From Verrucomicrobiota bacterium (lineage in GTDB: Bacteria; Verrucomicrobiota; Verrucomicrobiia; Limisphaerales; J093): 64,000 nt of DNA. The DNA is taken from NCBI GenBank assembly GCA_016716505.1, contig JADJWF010000001.1, forward strand, positions 248,001-312,000, given 5' to 3'. Of the stretch, positions 37,518-46,429 are shown piece by piece. A model generated the notes under the pieces. The model was not told where the DNA came from and ran no database searches. It worked only from the letters and a program-made list of their open reading frames with translations. Position numbers and translations under genes: made by a program. Each line of letters starts with the position of its first letter. Position 1 is the stretch's first letter.

Positions 37518-39145
37518 GACTGGAGCACCCCTCGCCGCAGTTCGAGGACGCGGTGGCCGCCGTGTGTCACGGCACCGCCTCGGAGGGCGAGTTGCGCGCT
37601 CTGAACGAGTTGCTCCGTCGAGACCACCGGGCGCGGGACGAGTACCTGTTGCGGGTGGCACTGCATGCCCGGCTGGCTTCCGACCCGGAGTTATTTGCGT
37701 CCACAGCGGCGACCGCGGCGGCCGAATGGCGCGGGGCGCTGGGGGCAAAGAAATCGAGGCCGTCGCAAACCGCAGTTCGCACCGAGACCAGCCCGGTGAA
37801 GTGGTTGTGGCCGGCGTTGGCCATGGCGGCGACTCTTGCCTTGATCGCCGTAATCGCCTGGGGCATGTGGCGGCGGTCACCCAAGCCTGACAACGGAGAC
37901 GCGAGTTCCGCGGTGGCGATGTTGGTGCGATCGGTGGATGCGCGATGGGGCCAGGGCACACCCGTGCTGCGGATGGGCAGTCCGCTGCCACCGGGCTTGC
38001 TGCGACTGGAAGCCGGGATGGCCCAGGTGGTCTTTTATCAAGGCGCGCGGATGGTGTTTGAGGGACCGGCGGAGTTGCGGCTCGTGTCGGTGACCGAAGC
38101 GGAACTGGGCTCCGGACGCTTGCTGGCGGAAATCCCGCCTCCGGCGCGCGGTTTCCGGCTGCGAACCGCTCAAGGCGAGCTGATGGTCCCGGGCAGTGCC
38201 TTTGGGGTGGCAACGACCCCAGAGCAGACTGAGGTGCAGGTGTTCGACGGCGAGGTGGAGTTGCGTCCACTGGCCGGGCTGAAACAGTTGTTGCCTGCGG
38301 GCCAGCGAGCCGTGTTGGCCGCCGGTAACGAGGTCCGTCGCATGGAGGCGCGCCGGTCGGCGTTCGCGTCCCTGTTGGCCTTCCACGAGCGTTCGCTGGC
38401 CGCGGCGGCGTTCCGCTACGAGCAATGGCAGTTTGCCAGCGCCTCGCGCAAACCCGACCCGAATCTGCTGGTCCATCTCGACTTCCTCGACTTTGACCCG
38501 GCGGACTGGACGTTTCGCAACACCGCGCAGTCCGGTCACGCATGGGTGGCGGGAACAGTGATCGGCGGTGAGCGCGTCGAAGGTCGCTGGCGGGAGAAAC
38601 CCGCGCTCGAGTTCCGTGGTGTGAATGACCGGGTCCGCTTGGACGTGCCGGGCGAGTTTGATGCCTTGACGCTCTCGGCGTGGGTGTTGGTAAAGGGGCT
38701 GGACCGCCAGTTTAATGCGCTGTTCATGTGCGATGGCTTTGCGCCGGGCACGATTCATTGGCTGATTCGCCGCGATGGCGTTTTGGGTCTCACCGTGTTC
38801 GGCTCGGAGCCCGGCCAGTTCCAGATTCTGGCCAGTCCACCCGTGATCACGGTAGGACAACTGGGACTTTGGACCCACCTCGCGGTCGTGTTGGACGGTC
38901 CGGGAGGACGCGTCACCCACTACCTCGATGGGATGCCCGTCTCGCGACACTTCTTGGAGATGGAACCGCCGTTCCGGATTGGCCCCGCCGAACTGGGAAA
39001 CTGGAACGGGGGGAGCGAGGCCGATCCGCATCCGATGTTGATCCGCAATCTCAGCGGGGTGCTGGATGAATTCGAACTGTTCAGCCGGGCGCTGAGCGAA
39101 CAGGAAATCCGCGAACTGTATGCCCGAGGGAATCCAGACCTGTGA
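37514..39145 (+). CDS. FecR–LamG membrane protein, likely sigma-factor partner
   Basis: A 543-residue single-pass membrane protein, starting in an ATGA overlap with the sigma gene. The cytoplasmic N-terminus (1–~95) has a zinc-finger-free anti-sigma-like helical region (EDAVAAVCHGTASEGELRALNELL). One transmembrane helix spans ~97–119 (WLWPALAMAATLALIAVIAWGMW). A FecR-type beta domain follows (~150–275), with FRLRTAQGELMVPGSAFGVATT-like sequence and QVFDGEVELRPL. The C-terminal LamG/concanavalin-like domain (~375–540) includes LSAWVLVKGLDRQFNALF and HLAVVLDG. The LamG domain could sense a polysaccharide outside the membrane and release the sigma factor; that mechanism is inferred from architecture and position. 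Confidence 0.87.
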   Translation: MRLEHPSPQFEDAVAAVCHGTASEGELRALNELLRRDHRARDEYLLRVALHARLASDPELFASTAATAAAEWRGALGAKKSRPSQTAVRTETSPVKWLWPALAMAATLALIAVIAWGMWRRSPKPDNGDASSAVAMLVRSVDARWGQGTPVLRMGSPLPPGLLRLEAGMAQVVFYQGARMVFEGPAELRLVSVTEAELGSGRLLAEIPPPARGFRLRTAQGELMVPGSAFGVATTPEQTEVQVFDGEVELRPLAGLKQLLPAGQRAVLAAGNEVRRMEARRSAFASLLAFHERSLAAAAFRYEQWQFASASRKPDPNLLVHLDFLDFDPADWTFRNTAQSGHAWVAGTVIGGERVEGRWREKPALEFRGVNDRVRLDVPGEFDALTLSAWVLVKGLDRQFNALFMCDGFAPGTIHWLIRRDGVLGLTVFGSEPGQFQILASPPVITVGQLGLWTHLAVVLDGPGGRVTHYLDGMPVSRHFLEMEPPFRIGPAELGNWNGGSEADPHPMLIRNLSGVLDEFELFSRALSEQEIRELYARGNPDL

Positions 39146-39346
39146 AGTGAATGCCGCGTTCGCGCAGGTGGGGCTCGCTTTCCCCAAGGGACACTCTGGC
39201 CGGCCAGTCTGTGGCCCGTGGCCATCCCGCTGGGATCCAGTTGCGTGTCGTGATCGAAACGCCAGGCAGTTGCCCCGGCAGAGATTTTTCGGTGGATACA
39301 AACTTCGAAACGCTGACTTGACGGACGCCGTTACCCCAAACACTCC

Positions 39347-42289
39347 ATGAAAACATCAATACCGCTTGTCGCCCTGGCTTCCTGCCTGGTGGGATCCTTG
39401 AGTCTGTCTCAGACCGAGTCGCCGCCGGTAGAGGATTTCAAACCCTCTTCATTGAACCAGCCCGGGAGACAATACCCACAGGTCAACTCTGAGCGACGAG
39501 TCCGCGCCCGTATCGTGGCACCGCAAGCCCAGACCGTCGTGCTCGACTTCTTGGGGGGTGCCAAGTACCCCATGACCAAGGAGGACGACGGCGCGTGGAG
39601 CGTCGTCACGCGCCCGCAGGACGAGGGCTTCCATTACTACCAGCTCGTCATTGACGGGGCCGGCGTCCCGGACCCCGGCACGCGGTACTTCTACGGCGGT
39701 AGCCGCTGGGGCAGCGGCGTCGAAGTTCCGGCCCACGACCAGGAGTTTTACGCGCTGAAGGACGTGCCGCACGGGCAGTTGCGCGAGACGCTCTATTTCT
39801 CGAAGCACGCCAATGCCAACCTCCGCTGCTTCGTCTATACCCCGCCGGACTACGACAAGGATCCGACGAAACGCTACCCCGTGCTCTACCTCCAGCACGG
39901 CGGCGGCGAGGACGAAACCGGCTGGGGCAGCCAGGGCCGCGCGGGCTTGATCATGGACAACCTGCTCGCCGCCGGCAGGGCCAAGCCGTTCATCATCGTG
40001 ATGGCCAACAGTTACATCCCGGGAGTGCCTCCGCCGGCGCGTCCGCCGGGAGAAGCCGCGCCGGGCGGACGCCGGTTCGATTTCGGCGCGTTCACGAGGG
40101 TGCTGCTGGAGGATTTGATCCCGTTCGTTGACGCCAACTTCCGCACCCTGGCCGACCAGCCGAATCGTGCGATGGCCGGCCTTTCGATGGGCGGCATGCA
40201 GACTAAGGCGATCACGCTGCCGAACTTGGACAGGTTCTCCCACATCGGGATTTTCAGCGGCGGCAGCATCGCGCCGGCGGACATCACGGACATGGACGCC
40301 TTCAAGCAGAAGGTGAAGGTCGTGTTCATCAGCTACGGCAGCCGCGAACTGGAGAGCGGCCGTTACAGCTTCGGCGGTGACCCGCGGGCCAACACCGACG
40401 CGCTCAAGGCGGCGGGTGTGAATGCCTACTTCTACGTCTCGCCCGACACCGGGCACGAGTGGCAGTCATGGCGGCGGAGCCTGTATCAGTTCGCGCCGCT
40501 CATTTTCCAAGAGCGCCCAGTGGAAATGGCGGCGGCAGTGCTTCCGGCGTCGGGGGCCTCCACGCCGGCCGCTCCTCCCACGACCGCTGCGGTGACTGCA
40601 CCCGCCGTACCCGCCGCCGGGCAGCCCATTCGTATCAAGGCCGGCGTCACCACGCCCGTGAGAGATGCTGACGGCAACCTCTGGCTGGCCGACCAGGGCT
40701 TTCAAGGAGGCCAGACCATCGAGCGCCCCACCCTTCCGATTGCCAACGCAACCAGTCCCGACCTTTACCGCGCTGAGCGTTACAGCATGGATTCCTTCTC
40801 GTGGTCGGTGCCGAACGGCCAGTACCTTGTGAAGCTGCACTTTGCCGAGACTTTCGAAGGCATCACCGGTCCGGGTGAGCGTGTGTTCCACTTCAACGTG
40901 CAGGGCAAGGACTTCAAGGACTTCGACCCTTGGGTCAAGGCCGGCGGCTTCGCCCGTGCCTACATCGAGACGGTCCCAGTCGAGGTCACCGATGGCAAAA
41001 TCAGGATCACGTTCACGCCGAAGATCGAGAACCCGCAGATTTGCGCCATCGAGATCATCCCCACGGGCACCGGGACCGCGGCCCCCGCCAACATCAGCGG
41101 CGTTTGGAAGGCGGACTTCGACTCTCAGATCGGCCATCAGTACTACGCTTTTACCTTCAAGCAGGACGGCACAACCCTGACTGGCAAGGCGAACTCAGAG
41201 ATCGGCGATCGCCGTCGCGAGGCCGAGCTTCAGGAGGGCAAGGTCGTTGGTGATGCGATCTCCTTCGTGGAGATGCTGAATTTTCAGGGCAACGACATCC
41301 GCATCCGCTACACCGGCAGGCTCTCGGCCGATGGTAGTGAAATCAAGTTCACGCGCGAAGTGGGCGAGTTCGCCCGGGAGGAGATCGTGGCCAGGCGCGA
41401 CCGGGCGGCAGCCGCGGCTCCTCCGTCGGCAAGCGCACCACGCAGCCAAGCGGTGCGGGCAGGTGGCGGCGGGCGTGGTGGATTCGGGGGACCCATTGAG
41501 TTGAATCCCGACGACAAACCCGCCTTCGACGATCCGCCCCCCGGCATCGCGGCCAAACGCGATGGCATTCCGCGTGGCAAGCTGGAGATGATCGAATACG
41601 ACTCCAAAACCGTCGGCACGACGCGCAAGATGCAGGTCTATACCCCGCCGGGCTACTCGGCCGACAAGAAGTATCCGGTGCTGTACCTGCTGCACGGCAT
41701 CGGCGGCGACGAAACGGAGTGGCAGCGCTTCGCCACCGTGGACGTCCTGATGGACAATCTGATCGCCGACGGCAAGGCCGTGCCCATGATCGTGGTCATG
41801 CCAAACGGGCGCGCCCAGAAGGACGATCGCGCCGGCCCCAACGCCATGGCCACCGCGCCCGCGTTCGCGGTCTTCGAGCGCGATCTGCTGGATGACGTGA
41901 TCCCGGCCATCCAGGCGCGCTATGCGGTGCAGGCCGACCGCGAACATCGGGCGCTTGCCGGCCTGTCCATGGGCGGTGGCCAGGCGCTGAACTTCGGTTT
42001 GGGCCACTTGGACACCTTCGCCTGGGTGGGCGGTTTCTCCTCCGCGCCCAACACCAAACCGCCGGCGGAACTGGTGCCTGACCCTGCCGCCGCGGCCCGT
42101 CAACTGAAACTGCTGTGGCTCTCGTGTGGCAACAAGGACGGCCTGATCCGCATCAGCCAGGGCGTCCACGCCTACCTCCAGGAACACAACGTGCCCCACG
42201 TCTGGCACGTGGACGGCAACGGTCACGACGCCACTCACTGGCGAAACAATCTCTGGCTCTTTGCCCAGCGCATTTTCAAATCGAACTGA
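39347..42289 (+). CDS. Dual carbohydrate esterase (CE1–malectin–CE1)
   Basis: A 980-residue secreted enzyme predicted to remove acetyl or feruloyl groups from xylan. A signal peptide (MKTSIPLVALASCLVGSLSLS) precedes a CBM48-like N-terminal beta domain (~35–145). The first CE1/esterase D-type alpha/beta hydrolase (~145–400) has nucleophile S280 in AGLSMGGMQ and a likely catalytic His in DTGHEWQSWR. An Ala/Pro linker leads to a malectin-type sugar-binding domain (~426–576), then a lipocalin-like beta domain (~584–690). A second CE1 (~746–980) has S874 in AGLSMGGGQ and a His in GNGHDATHW. Both catalytic units look intact. It is followed 17 bp later by a GH10 xylanase gene. Confidence 0.88.
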   Translation: MKTSIPLVALASCLVGSLSLSQTESPPVEDFKPSSLNQPGRQYPQVNSERRVRARIVAPQAQTVVLDFLGGAKYPMTKEDDGAWSVVTRPQDEGFHYYQLVIDGAGVPDPGTRYFYGGSRWGSGVEVPAHDQEFYALKDVPHGQLRETLYFSKHANANLRCFVYTPPDYDKDPTKRYPVLYLQHGGGEDETGWGSQGRAGLIMDNLLAAGRAKPFIIVMANSYIPGVPPPARPPGEAAPGGRRFDFGAFTRVLLEDLIPFVDANFRTLADQPNRAMAGLSMGGMQTKAITLPNLDRFSHIGIFSGGSIAPADITDMDAFKQKVKVVFISYGSRELESGRYSFGGDPRANTDALKAAGVNAYFYVSPDTGHEWQSWRRSLYQFAPLIFQERPVEMAAAVLPASGASTPAAPPTTAAVTAPAVPAAGQPIRIKAGVTTPVRDADGNLWLADQGFQGGQTIERPTLPIANATSPDLYRAERYSMDSFSWSVPNGQYLVKLHFAETFEGITGPGERVFHFNVQGKDFKDFDPWVKAGGFARAYIETVPVEVTDGKIRITFTPKIENPQICAIEIIPTGTGTAAPANISGVWKADFDSQIGHQYYAFTFKQDGTTLTGKANSEIGDRRREAELQEGKVVGDAISFVEMLNFQGNDIRIRYTGRLSADGSEIKFTREVGEFAREEIVARRDRAAAAAPPSASAPRSQAVRAGGGGRGGFGGPIELNPDDKPAFDDPPPGIAAKRDGIPRGKLEMIEYDSKTVGTTRKMQVYTPPGYSADKKYPVLYLLHGIGGDETEWQRFATVDVLMDNLIADGKAVPMIVVMPNGRAQKDDRAGPNAMATAPAFAVFERDLLDDVIPAIQARYAVQADREHRALAGLSMGGGQALNFGLGHLDTFAWVGGFSSAPNTKPPAELVPDPAAAARQLKLLWLSCGNKDGLIRISQGVHAYLQEHNVPHVWHVDGNGHDATHWRNNLWLFAQRIFKSN

Positions 42290-42306
42290 CCGGACTTCAT
42301 CCCTCC

Positions 42307-43584
42307 ATGTTGAAACAACATTCCAAGTCCCGCTGGCCCTTGAGCTGGTTCGCCGCAGGACTCTGCGTCACGGCTGCAACTGTTCTGTCGGCGGAAACGC
42401 CCGCGCTCAAGGAGGTCTTCCAAGGCCACTTCCGCGTGGGCGCGGCGGTTAACCGCGCCATCGTCACCGGCACCAGCATGCGCCGCAGCCCCGAGCTGGT
42501 CAGGCAGGACGTGGCGCTCGTCAAGGCGCAATTCGATCACATCGTCGCTGAGAACGACATGAAGTGGGCGCTCATCCATCCACGGCCGGGACCGGACGGC
42601 TACGACTTCGGCCCGGCCGACGCCTTTGTGAAGTTCGGCGAGGACAACAATCTGTGGCTGGTCGGACACACGCTCGTCTGGCATTCCCAGACGCCCAACT
42701 GGGTGTTCCAAGGAACCAATCTCCCGCCCGCGGAGACAAACGTTGTGGCTTCTGCTCCCGCCGCATCCCCGGAAGCGGCCGCAACCAACGCGCCCGGCGG
42801 GGGCCGGTTGGGACGAGGTCCCGGTGGCGGCTTCGGGCGGGGCGCTTTCACCGGGCCGCGCGCCTCCCGCGAGGAGTTGCTCGAGCGAATGCGCGAACAC
42901 ATTCACACCGTCGTCGGCCGCTACAAGGGCAGGATCAAGGTGTGGGACGTCGTCAACGAAGCGCTGTCCGACAGCGGTACGAACGTGCTCCGGAACTCAC
43001 TGTGGCTGCAAATCATCGGGCCCGACTTCATCGCCAAGGCGTTTCAATTCGCCCACGAGGCCGACCCGGATGCCATTCTGCGTTACAACGATTACGGACT
43101 GGAGAACCCGGCCAAGCGCCGCAAGCTCATCACGCTGATCCGGTCGCTGCGGGAACAAGGTGTGCCGGTCCAGGCCATCGGCTCACAGGCGCACGTCAAT
43201 GTTTCGATCACCTTCGAAACCATGGATCAGGCGCTGGCCGAAATGGCGACACTGGGCCTGCCCATTCACATCACGGAACTCGACGTCAACAGCGCCGCCG
43301 GCGGACAGCGCGGCTTCGGGGCGGACATCGCCGACAACGCAACGACCACACAGGGCGGGTTGGTGAGCGATGCCGATCAGCGACTGGCCGAGGCCTACGC
43401 CGGCATCTTTCGGGCCTTCCTCAAGCATCGCGACTCCGTGAAGATGGTGACCTTCTGGGGCGCGAATGACGCGAACTCCTGGCGCGCGCAAGGTCGTCCG
43501 CTGCTGTTCGATGGCAACAGCCAGCCCAAACCCGCGTTCCACGCCGTCATCGCGGAGATGAAGAAGGCGACCGAGGTGAAGTGA
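42307..43584 (+). CDS. GH10 endo-1,4-beta-xylanase with Gly/Ala-rich insert
   Basis: A 425-residue secreted xylanase; the ATG at 42307 gives a signal peptide ending near VLSAE. The (beta/alpha)8 barrel carries the acid/base E218 in VWDVVNEAL and the nucleophile E324 in HITELDV. Substrate-subsite residues lie in AENDMKWALIHP and GHTLVWHSQTPNW. Between the third and fourth strands, residues ~138–185 form a low-complexity Ala/Pro/Gly insert (SAPAASPEAAAT, then GGGRLGRGPGGGFGRG), absent from standard GH10 enzymes. It lies in the esterase–xylanase–arabinosidase cluster. The protein is predicted extracellular or periplasmic and releases xylo-oligosaccharides from the backbone. Confidence 0.92.
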   Translation: MLKQHSKSRWPLSWFAAGLCVTAATVLSAETPALKEVFQGHFRVGAAVNRAIVTGTSMRRSPELVRQDVALVKAQFDHIVAENDMKWALIHPRPGPDGYDFGPADAFVKFGEDNNLWLVGHTLVWHSQTPNWVFQGTNLPPAETNVVASAPAASPEAAATNAPGGGRLGRGPGGGFGRGAFTGPRASREELLERMREHIHTVVGRYKGRIKVWDVVNEALSDSGTNVLRNSLWLQIIGPDFIAKAFQFAHEADPDAILRYNDYGLENPAKRRKLITLIRSLREQGVPVQAIGSQAHVNVSITFETMDQALAEMATLGLPIHITELDVNSAAGGQRGFGADIADNATTTQGGLVSDADQRLAEAYAGIFRAFLKHRDSVKMVTFWGANDANSWRAQGRPLLFDGNSQPKPAFHAVIAEMKKATEVK

Positions 43585-43670
43585 GTTCGGCGGAGAGCCC
43601 TCGCCTCTCTGATTCGCGCACGGAATCTTTTGCCAAGCGAACCCAATCCAGGAACCGCGACGTCCATCCG

Positions 43671-44846
43671 ATGATCAAGCCCATGCACTTCCCCTCATCG
43701 TTTCCATGCTGGCGCATGAATCCGTGCGCTTGGGTTTTCGCAGCGCTCCTGGCCGCCGCTTCAGCAAACACGGCCGGCACCGATCCCGGGCCATCGCTGC
43801 GGCAGGCGGCCGAGGGATCGTTCGTTATTGGCGTCGGAATCCATGATCGAATCCCCGCGCGGCCGCAGGACTGGCCGTTGCTGCGGGCGCAGTTCAACTC
43901 CGTGACCCCGGAGAATTGCCTCAAGCCCGATCCGGTGCAGGTGGCCGAGGGGCGCTTCAACTTCAGCCTCGCTGACGCTTTTGTGGACTTCGCGGTCTCC
44001 AACCGGCTGCAAGTGGTCGGCCACACCCTCGTCTGGGCCAAGGACGACCGCACCCCGCCGTGGTTCTTCCGCGACGGCGCCAATGCGGCCGGCCGCGAAC
44101 TGCTGCTTGCCCGCATGAAGGCCCACATCGAAACCGTCGTGGGCCGCTACAAAGGCCGCATTGCCCAGTGGGACGTGGTGAACGAGGCCCTGGACGATGG
44201 CACCAACTACCTGCGCGACTCTGGCTGGTCGCGGGTCTGCGGCGAGGAGTTCATCGTCCGCGCGTTCGAGTTTGCCCACGCGGCGGACCCGCAGGCGCTG
44301 CTCATTTACAACGACTACAACAACGAACTGCCGGGCAAACGCCAGAAACTCATCCGCCTCGTCCGCTCGCTCCGCGAGAAGAATGTGCCCCTCCACGCCG
44401 TCGGTTTGCAGGGGCACTACGAAATTGACCGCATCCCGTTTGAGGACCTCGAGGCCACGCTGGCGGCCATGCGCGAACTGGGCGTCAAGGTGGTGGTGTC
44501 CGAGCTGGACATTGACGTGATTCCCCGCAGCCGCTGGTGGGCCGAGGGCGGCAAGTATCGAGCTGAGTTGGCCCGGTGGGATCCTTATCGCGACGGCTGC
44601 CCGCCCGAAATCTTGGAGCGGCAGGCCGAACAATACGCCCAGCTCTTCCGCCTGTTCCGCCGCTACGCCGACGTCATCGCGCGGGTTTCGTTTTGGAACC
44701 TGCACGATGGGCAGAGTTGGCTGAACGACTTCCCGTGGAAGCGGGTCAACCATCCATTGCTCTTCGACCGTGTCGGCCAGCCGAAGCCGGCATTTGACGC
44801 GGTTCTGAAGGCCCTCCGAGAGACACCCCCGGGCGACAGGCCTTAG
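43671..44846 (+). CDS. GH10 endo-1,4-beta-xylanase (second)
   Basis: A 391-residue paralogue of the preceding xylanase, without the low-complexity insert. The ATG at 43671 is chosen; starts at 43683 or at MNPCAWVFAALLAAA are also possible and would give a more compact signal peptide. Acid/base E172 sits in QWDVVNEAL and nucleophile E278 in VVSELDID. The subsite motifs are TPENCLKPDP (replacing the usual ENDMKW) and GHTLVWAKDDRTPPW. The C-terminal SFWNLHDGQSWLNDFP matches the family's WGLNDxxSW segment. Divergence of the glycone-side motif suggests a different preference, for instance decorated or short xylan chains; this is inference. Confidence 0.91.
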   Translation: MIKPMHFPSSFPCWRMNPCAWVFAALLAAASANTAGTDPGPSLRQAAEGSFVIGVGIHDRIPARPQDWPLLRAQFNSVTPENCLKPDPVQVAEGRFNFSLADAFVDFAVSNRLQVVGHTLVWAKDDRTPPWFFRDGANAAGRELLLARMKAHIETVVGRYKGRIAQWDVVNEALDDGTNYLRDSGWSRVCGEEFIVRAFEFAHAADPQALLIYNDYNNELPGKRQKLIRLVRSLREKNVPLHAVGLQGHYEIDRIPFEDLEATLAAMRELGVKVVVSELDIDVIPRSRWWAEGGKYRAELARWDPYRDGCPPEILERQAEQYAQLFRLFRRYADVIARVSFWNLHDGQSWLNDFPWKRVNHPLLFDRVGQPKPAFDAVLKALRETPPGDRP

Positions 44847-44871
44847 CCCCTGGCAGTGGCACCGACCAATT

Positions 44872-46227
44872 ATGAAAACATCCCTCCTCACAACCCTTCT
44901 CGTGCAAGCGGCCGGGTTCACGCCCACCGCCCTGGCCGATTATCCCATTGCCTCGCATCGCTACCTGGCGGACCCCTCGCCGCTGGTCACCAAGGACCGC
45001 GTCTATCTCTACTGCTCGAACGACGACGAAAGCCCGGTCGGCGGCAGCTACAACATCCCGAACGTCATCTGCGTTTCGAGCAGCGACATGAAAAACTGGA
45101 CCGATCACGGCTCCGTCTTTCGCGCCGCCGACGCCACCACGTGGGCCAAGAAGACCTGGGCGCCCGCGGCCATCGAGCGCGATGGGAAGTTCTTCCTCTA
45201 CTTCGGCAATGGCGGGGCGAACATCGGGGTCGCCACCGCGCCCACGCCCATCGGCCCGTTCACCGATCCGCTGGGCAAGCCTCTCCTCACCCACGGCACA
45301 CCCGGCGTCCAGCCCGCCCGCAACATGTGGCTCTTCGATCCGGGCGCGTTCATTGACGATGACGGCCAGGCCTACCTCTACTTCGGCGGCAACGGCGACG
45401 ACAACGTCCGCGTGGCCAAGCTCAAACGCGACATGATCAGCCTCGACGGCGAGGTCATCAAAATGAACGCGACGAACTTTTTCGAGGCCGCCTGGGTCTT
45501 CAAACGCAACGGCCGCTACTACTTCACCTACTCCACGACCCCGCGCGCCCAGATGCGGATTGACTACCTGATGAGCGACCACCCCATCAACGGATACACC
45601 TACGCGGGCGTTGTGGCGGATCAGCCCCCGGTGAACTTCAACAACAACAACCACTCCGCCCAGTTCGAGTTCAAGGGCCGCTGGTATCACGTCTTCCACA
45701 ACCGCATCGTCGCCAAGCAGGCGGGCATCCCGACCGGCTTCCGCCGCAATCTCGGTATCGAGGAACTCGGCTTCAACGACGACGGCTCCATCAAGCGGGT
45801 TGTCTATACCACCAACGGCGTCGCGCAGATCGGCCACCTCAATCCCTATGCCCGCGTCGAGGGCGAGACGTTTAGCGCACAGAGCGGTGTCGAGACCGAA
45901 CCGTGCAGCGAAGGCGGCATGACCCTGACCGATCTCAACAACGGTGACTGGGTGCTCGTCTCGGGGGTGAATTTCGGGGACCAGGGTGCGAAGAAGTTCA
46001 AGGCCAGCGTCGCCAGCGCCGGCGAGGGCGGCGTCATTGAACTGCGCTTGGGCGGCCCGGATGGCAAGCTCATCGGCACCTGCAAGGTCGAGAACACCGG
46101 CGGCTGGCAGTCGTGGAAACCGGCCACCTGCGACGTCTCTGGCGCGACCGGCGTGCAGGACCTTTGCCTCAAGTTCACCGGCGGCGACCAGCCCCTGATG
46201 AACTTGGATCACTGGCAGTTTGAATGA
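44872..46227 (+). CDS. GH43 glycosidase with C-terminal CBM6 (arabinofuranosidase/xylosidase type)
   Basis: A 451-residue secreted enzyme. Signal peptide MKTSLLTTLLVQAAGFTPTALA precedes a five-bladed GH43 propeller (~25–310). The three inverting catalytic acids are visible: D34 in YLADPSPLV (base), D156 in LFDPGAF (pKa modulator) and E205 in FFEAAWVF (acid). A beta-sandwich CBM6 (~325–451) includes GDWVLVSGVNFGDQGAKKFKASVAS and ends LMNLDHWQFE. This GH43–CBM6 layout is common in arabinoxylan arabinofuranohydrolases and xylosidases. It starts 26 bp after the second xylanase, supporting cotranscription. Confidence 0.9.
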   Translation: MKTSLLTTLLVQAAGFTPTALADYPIASHRYLADPSPLVTKDRVYLYCSNDDESPVGGSYNIPNVICVSSSDMKNWTDHGSVFRAADATTWAKKTWAPAAIERDGKFFLYFGNGGANIGVATAPTPIGPFTDPLGKPLLTHGTPGVQPARNMWLFDPGAFIDDDGQAYLYFGGNGDDNVRVAKLKRDMISLDGEVIKMNATNFFEAAWVFKRNGRYYFTYSTTPRAQMRIDYLMSDHPINGYTYAGVVADQPPVNFNNNNHSAQFEFKGRWYHVFHNRIVAKQAGIPTGFRRNLGIEELGFNDDGSIKRVVYTTNGVAQIGHLNPYARVEGETFSAQSGVETEPCSEGGMTLTDLNNGDWVLVSGVNFGDQGAKKFKASVASAGEGGVIELRLGGPDGKLIGTCKVENTGGWQSWKPATCDVSGATGVQDLCLKFTGGDQPLMNLDHWQFE

Positions 46228-46284
46228 AGTCTCTCGGAACTTCTGCGGAGCGGACCGCACTGGCGTTCAAGCACGCTTTCGGTG

Positions 46285-46332
46285 TCGCGCCAGCAGTCCT
46301 GGACTGCGGCAGTCCTCTGCCGCTTTCGCGCC
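46285..46332. repeat. REP-like double hairpin flanked by TCGCGCC direct repeats
   Basis: In the 202-bp gap between the two GH43 genes, GCAGTCC and GGACTGC (46293–46307) form a near-continuous palindrome with one central base. It is followed immediately by CGGCAG-TCCT-CTGCCG (46307–46322), a second perfect 6-bp hairpin. Both are flanked by 7-bp direct repeats TCGCGCC at 46285–46291 and 46326–46332, reminiscent of a target duplication. It looks like a small mobile palindromic repeat. No second copy was noticed in this window. Confidence 0.5.
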
Positions 46333-46429
46333 GCACTCCGCCAACCGCCGACCTCCCCCCTGTCCTCGCCGACAGGAATTTCGGCGCTCCCGACGTCTCG
46401 CTGAATTACGCCGCCCATCAATTCCCAAG

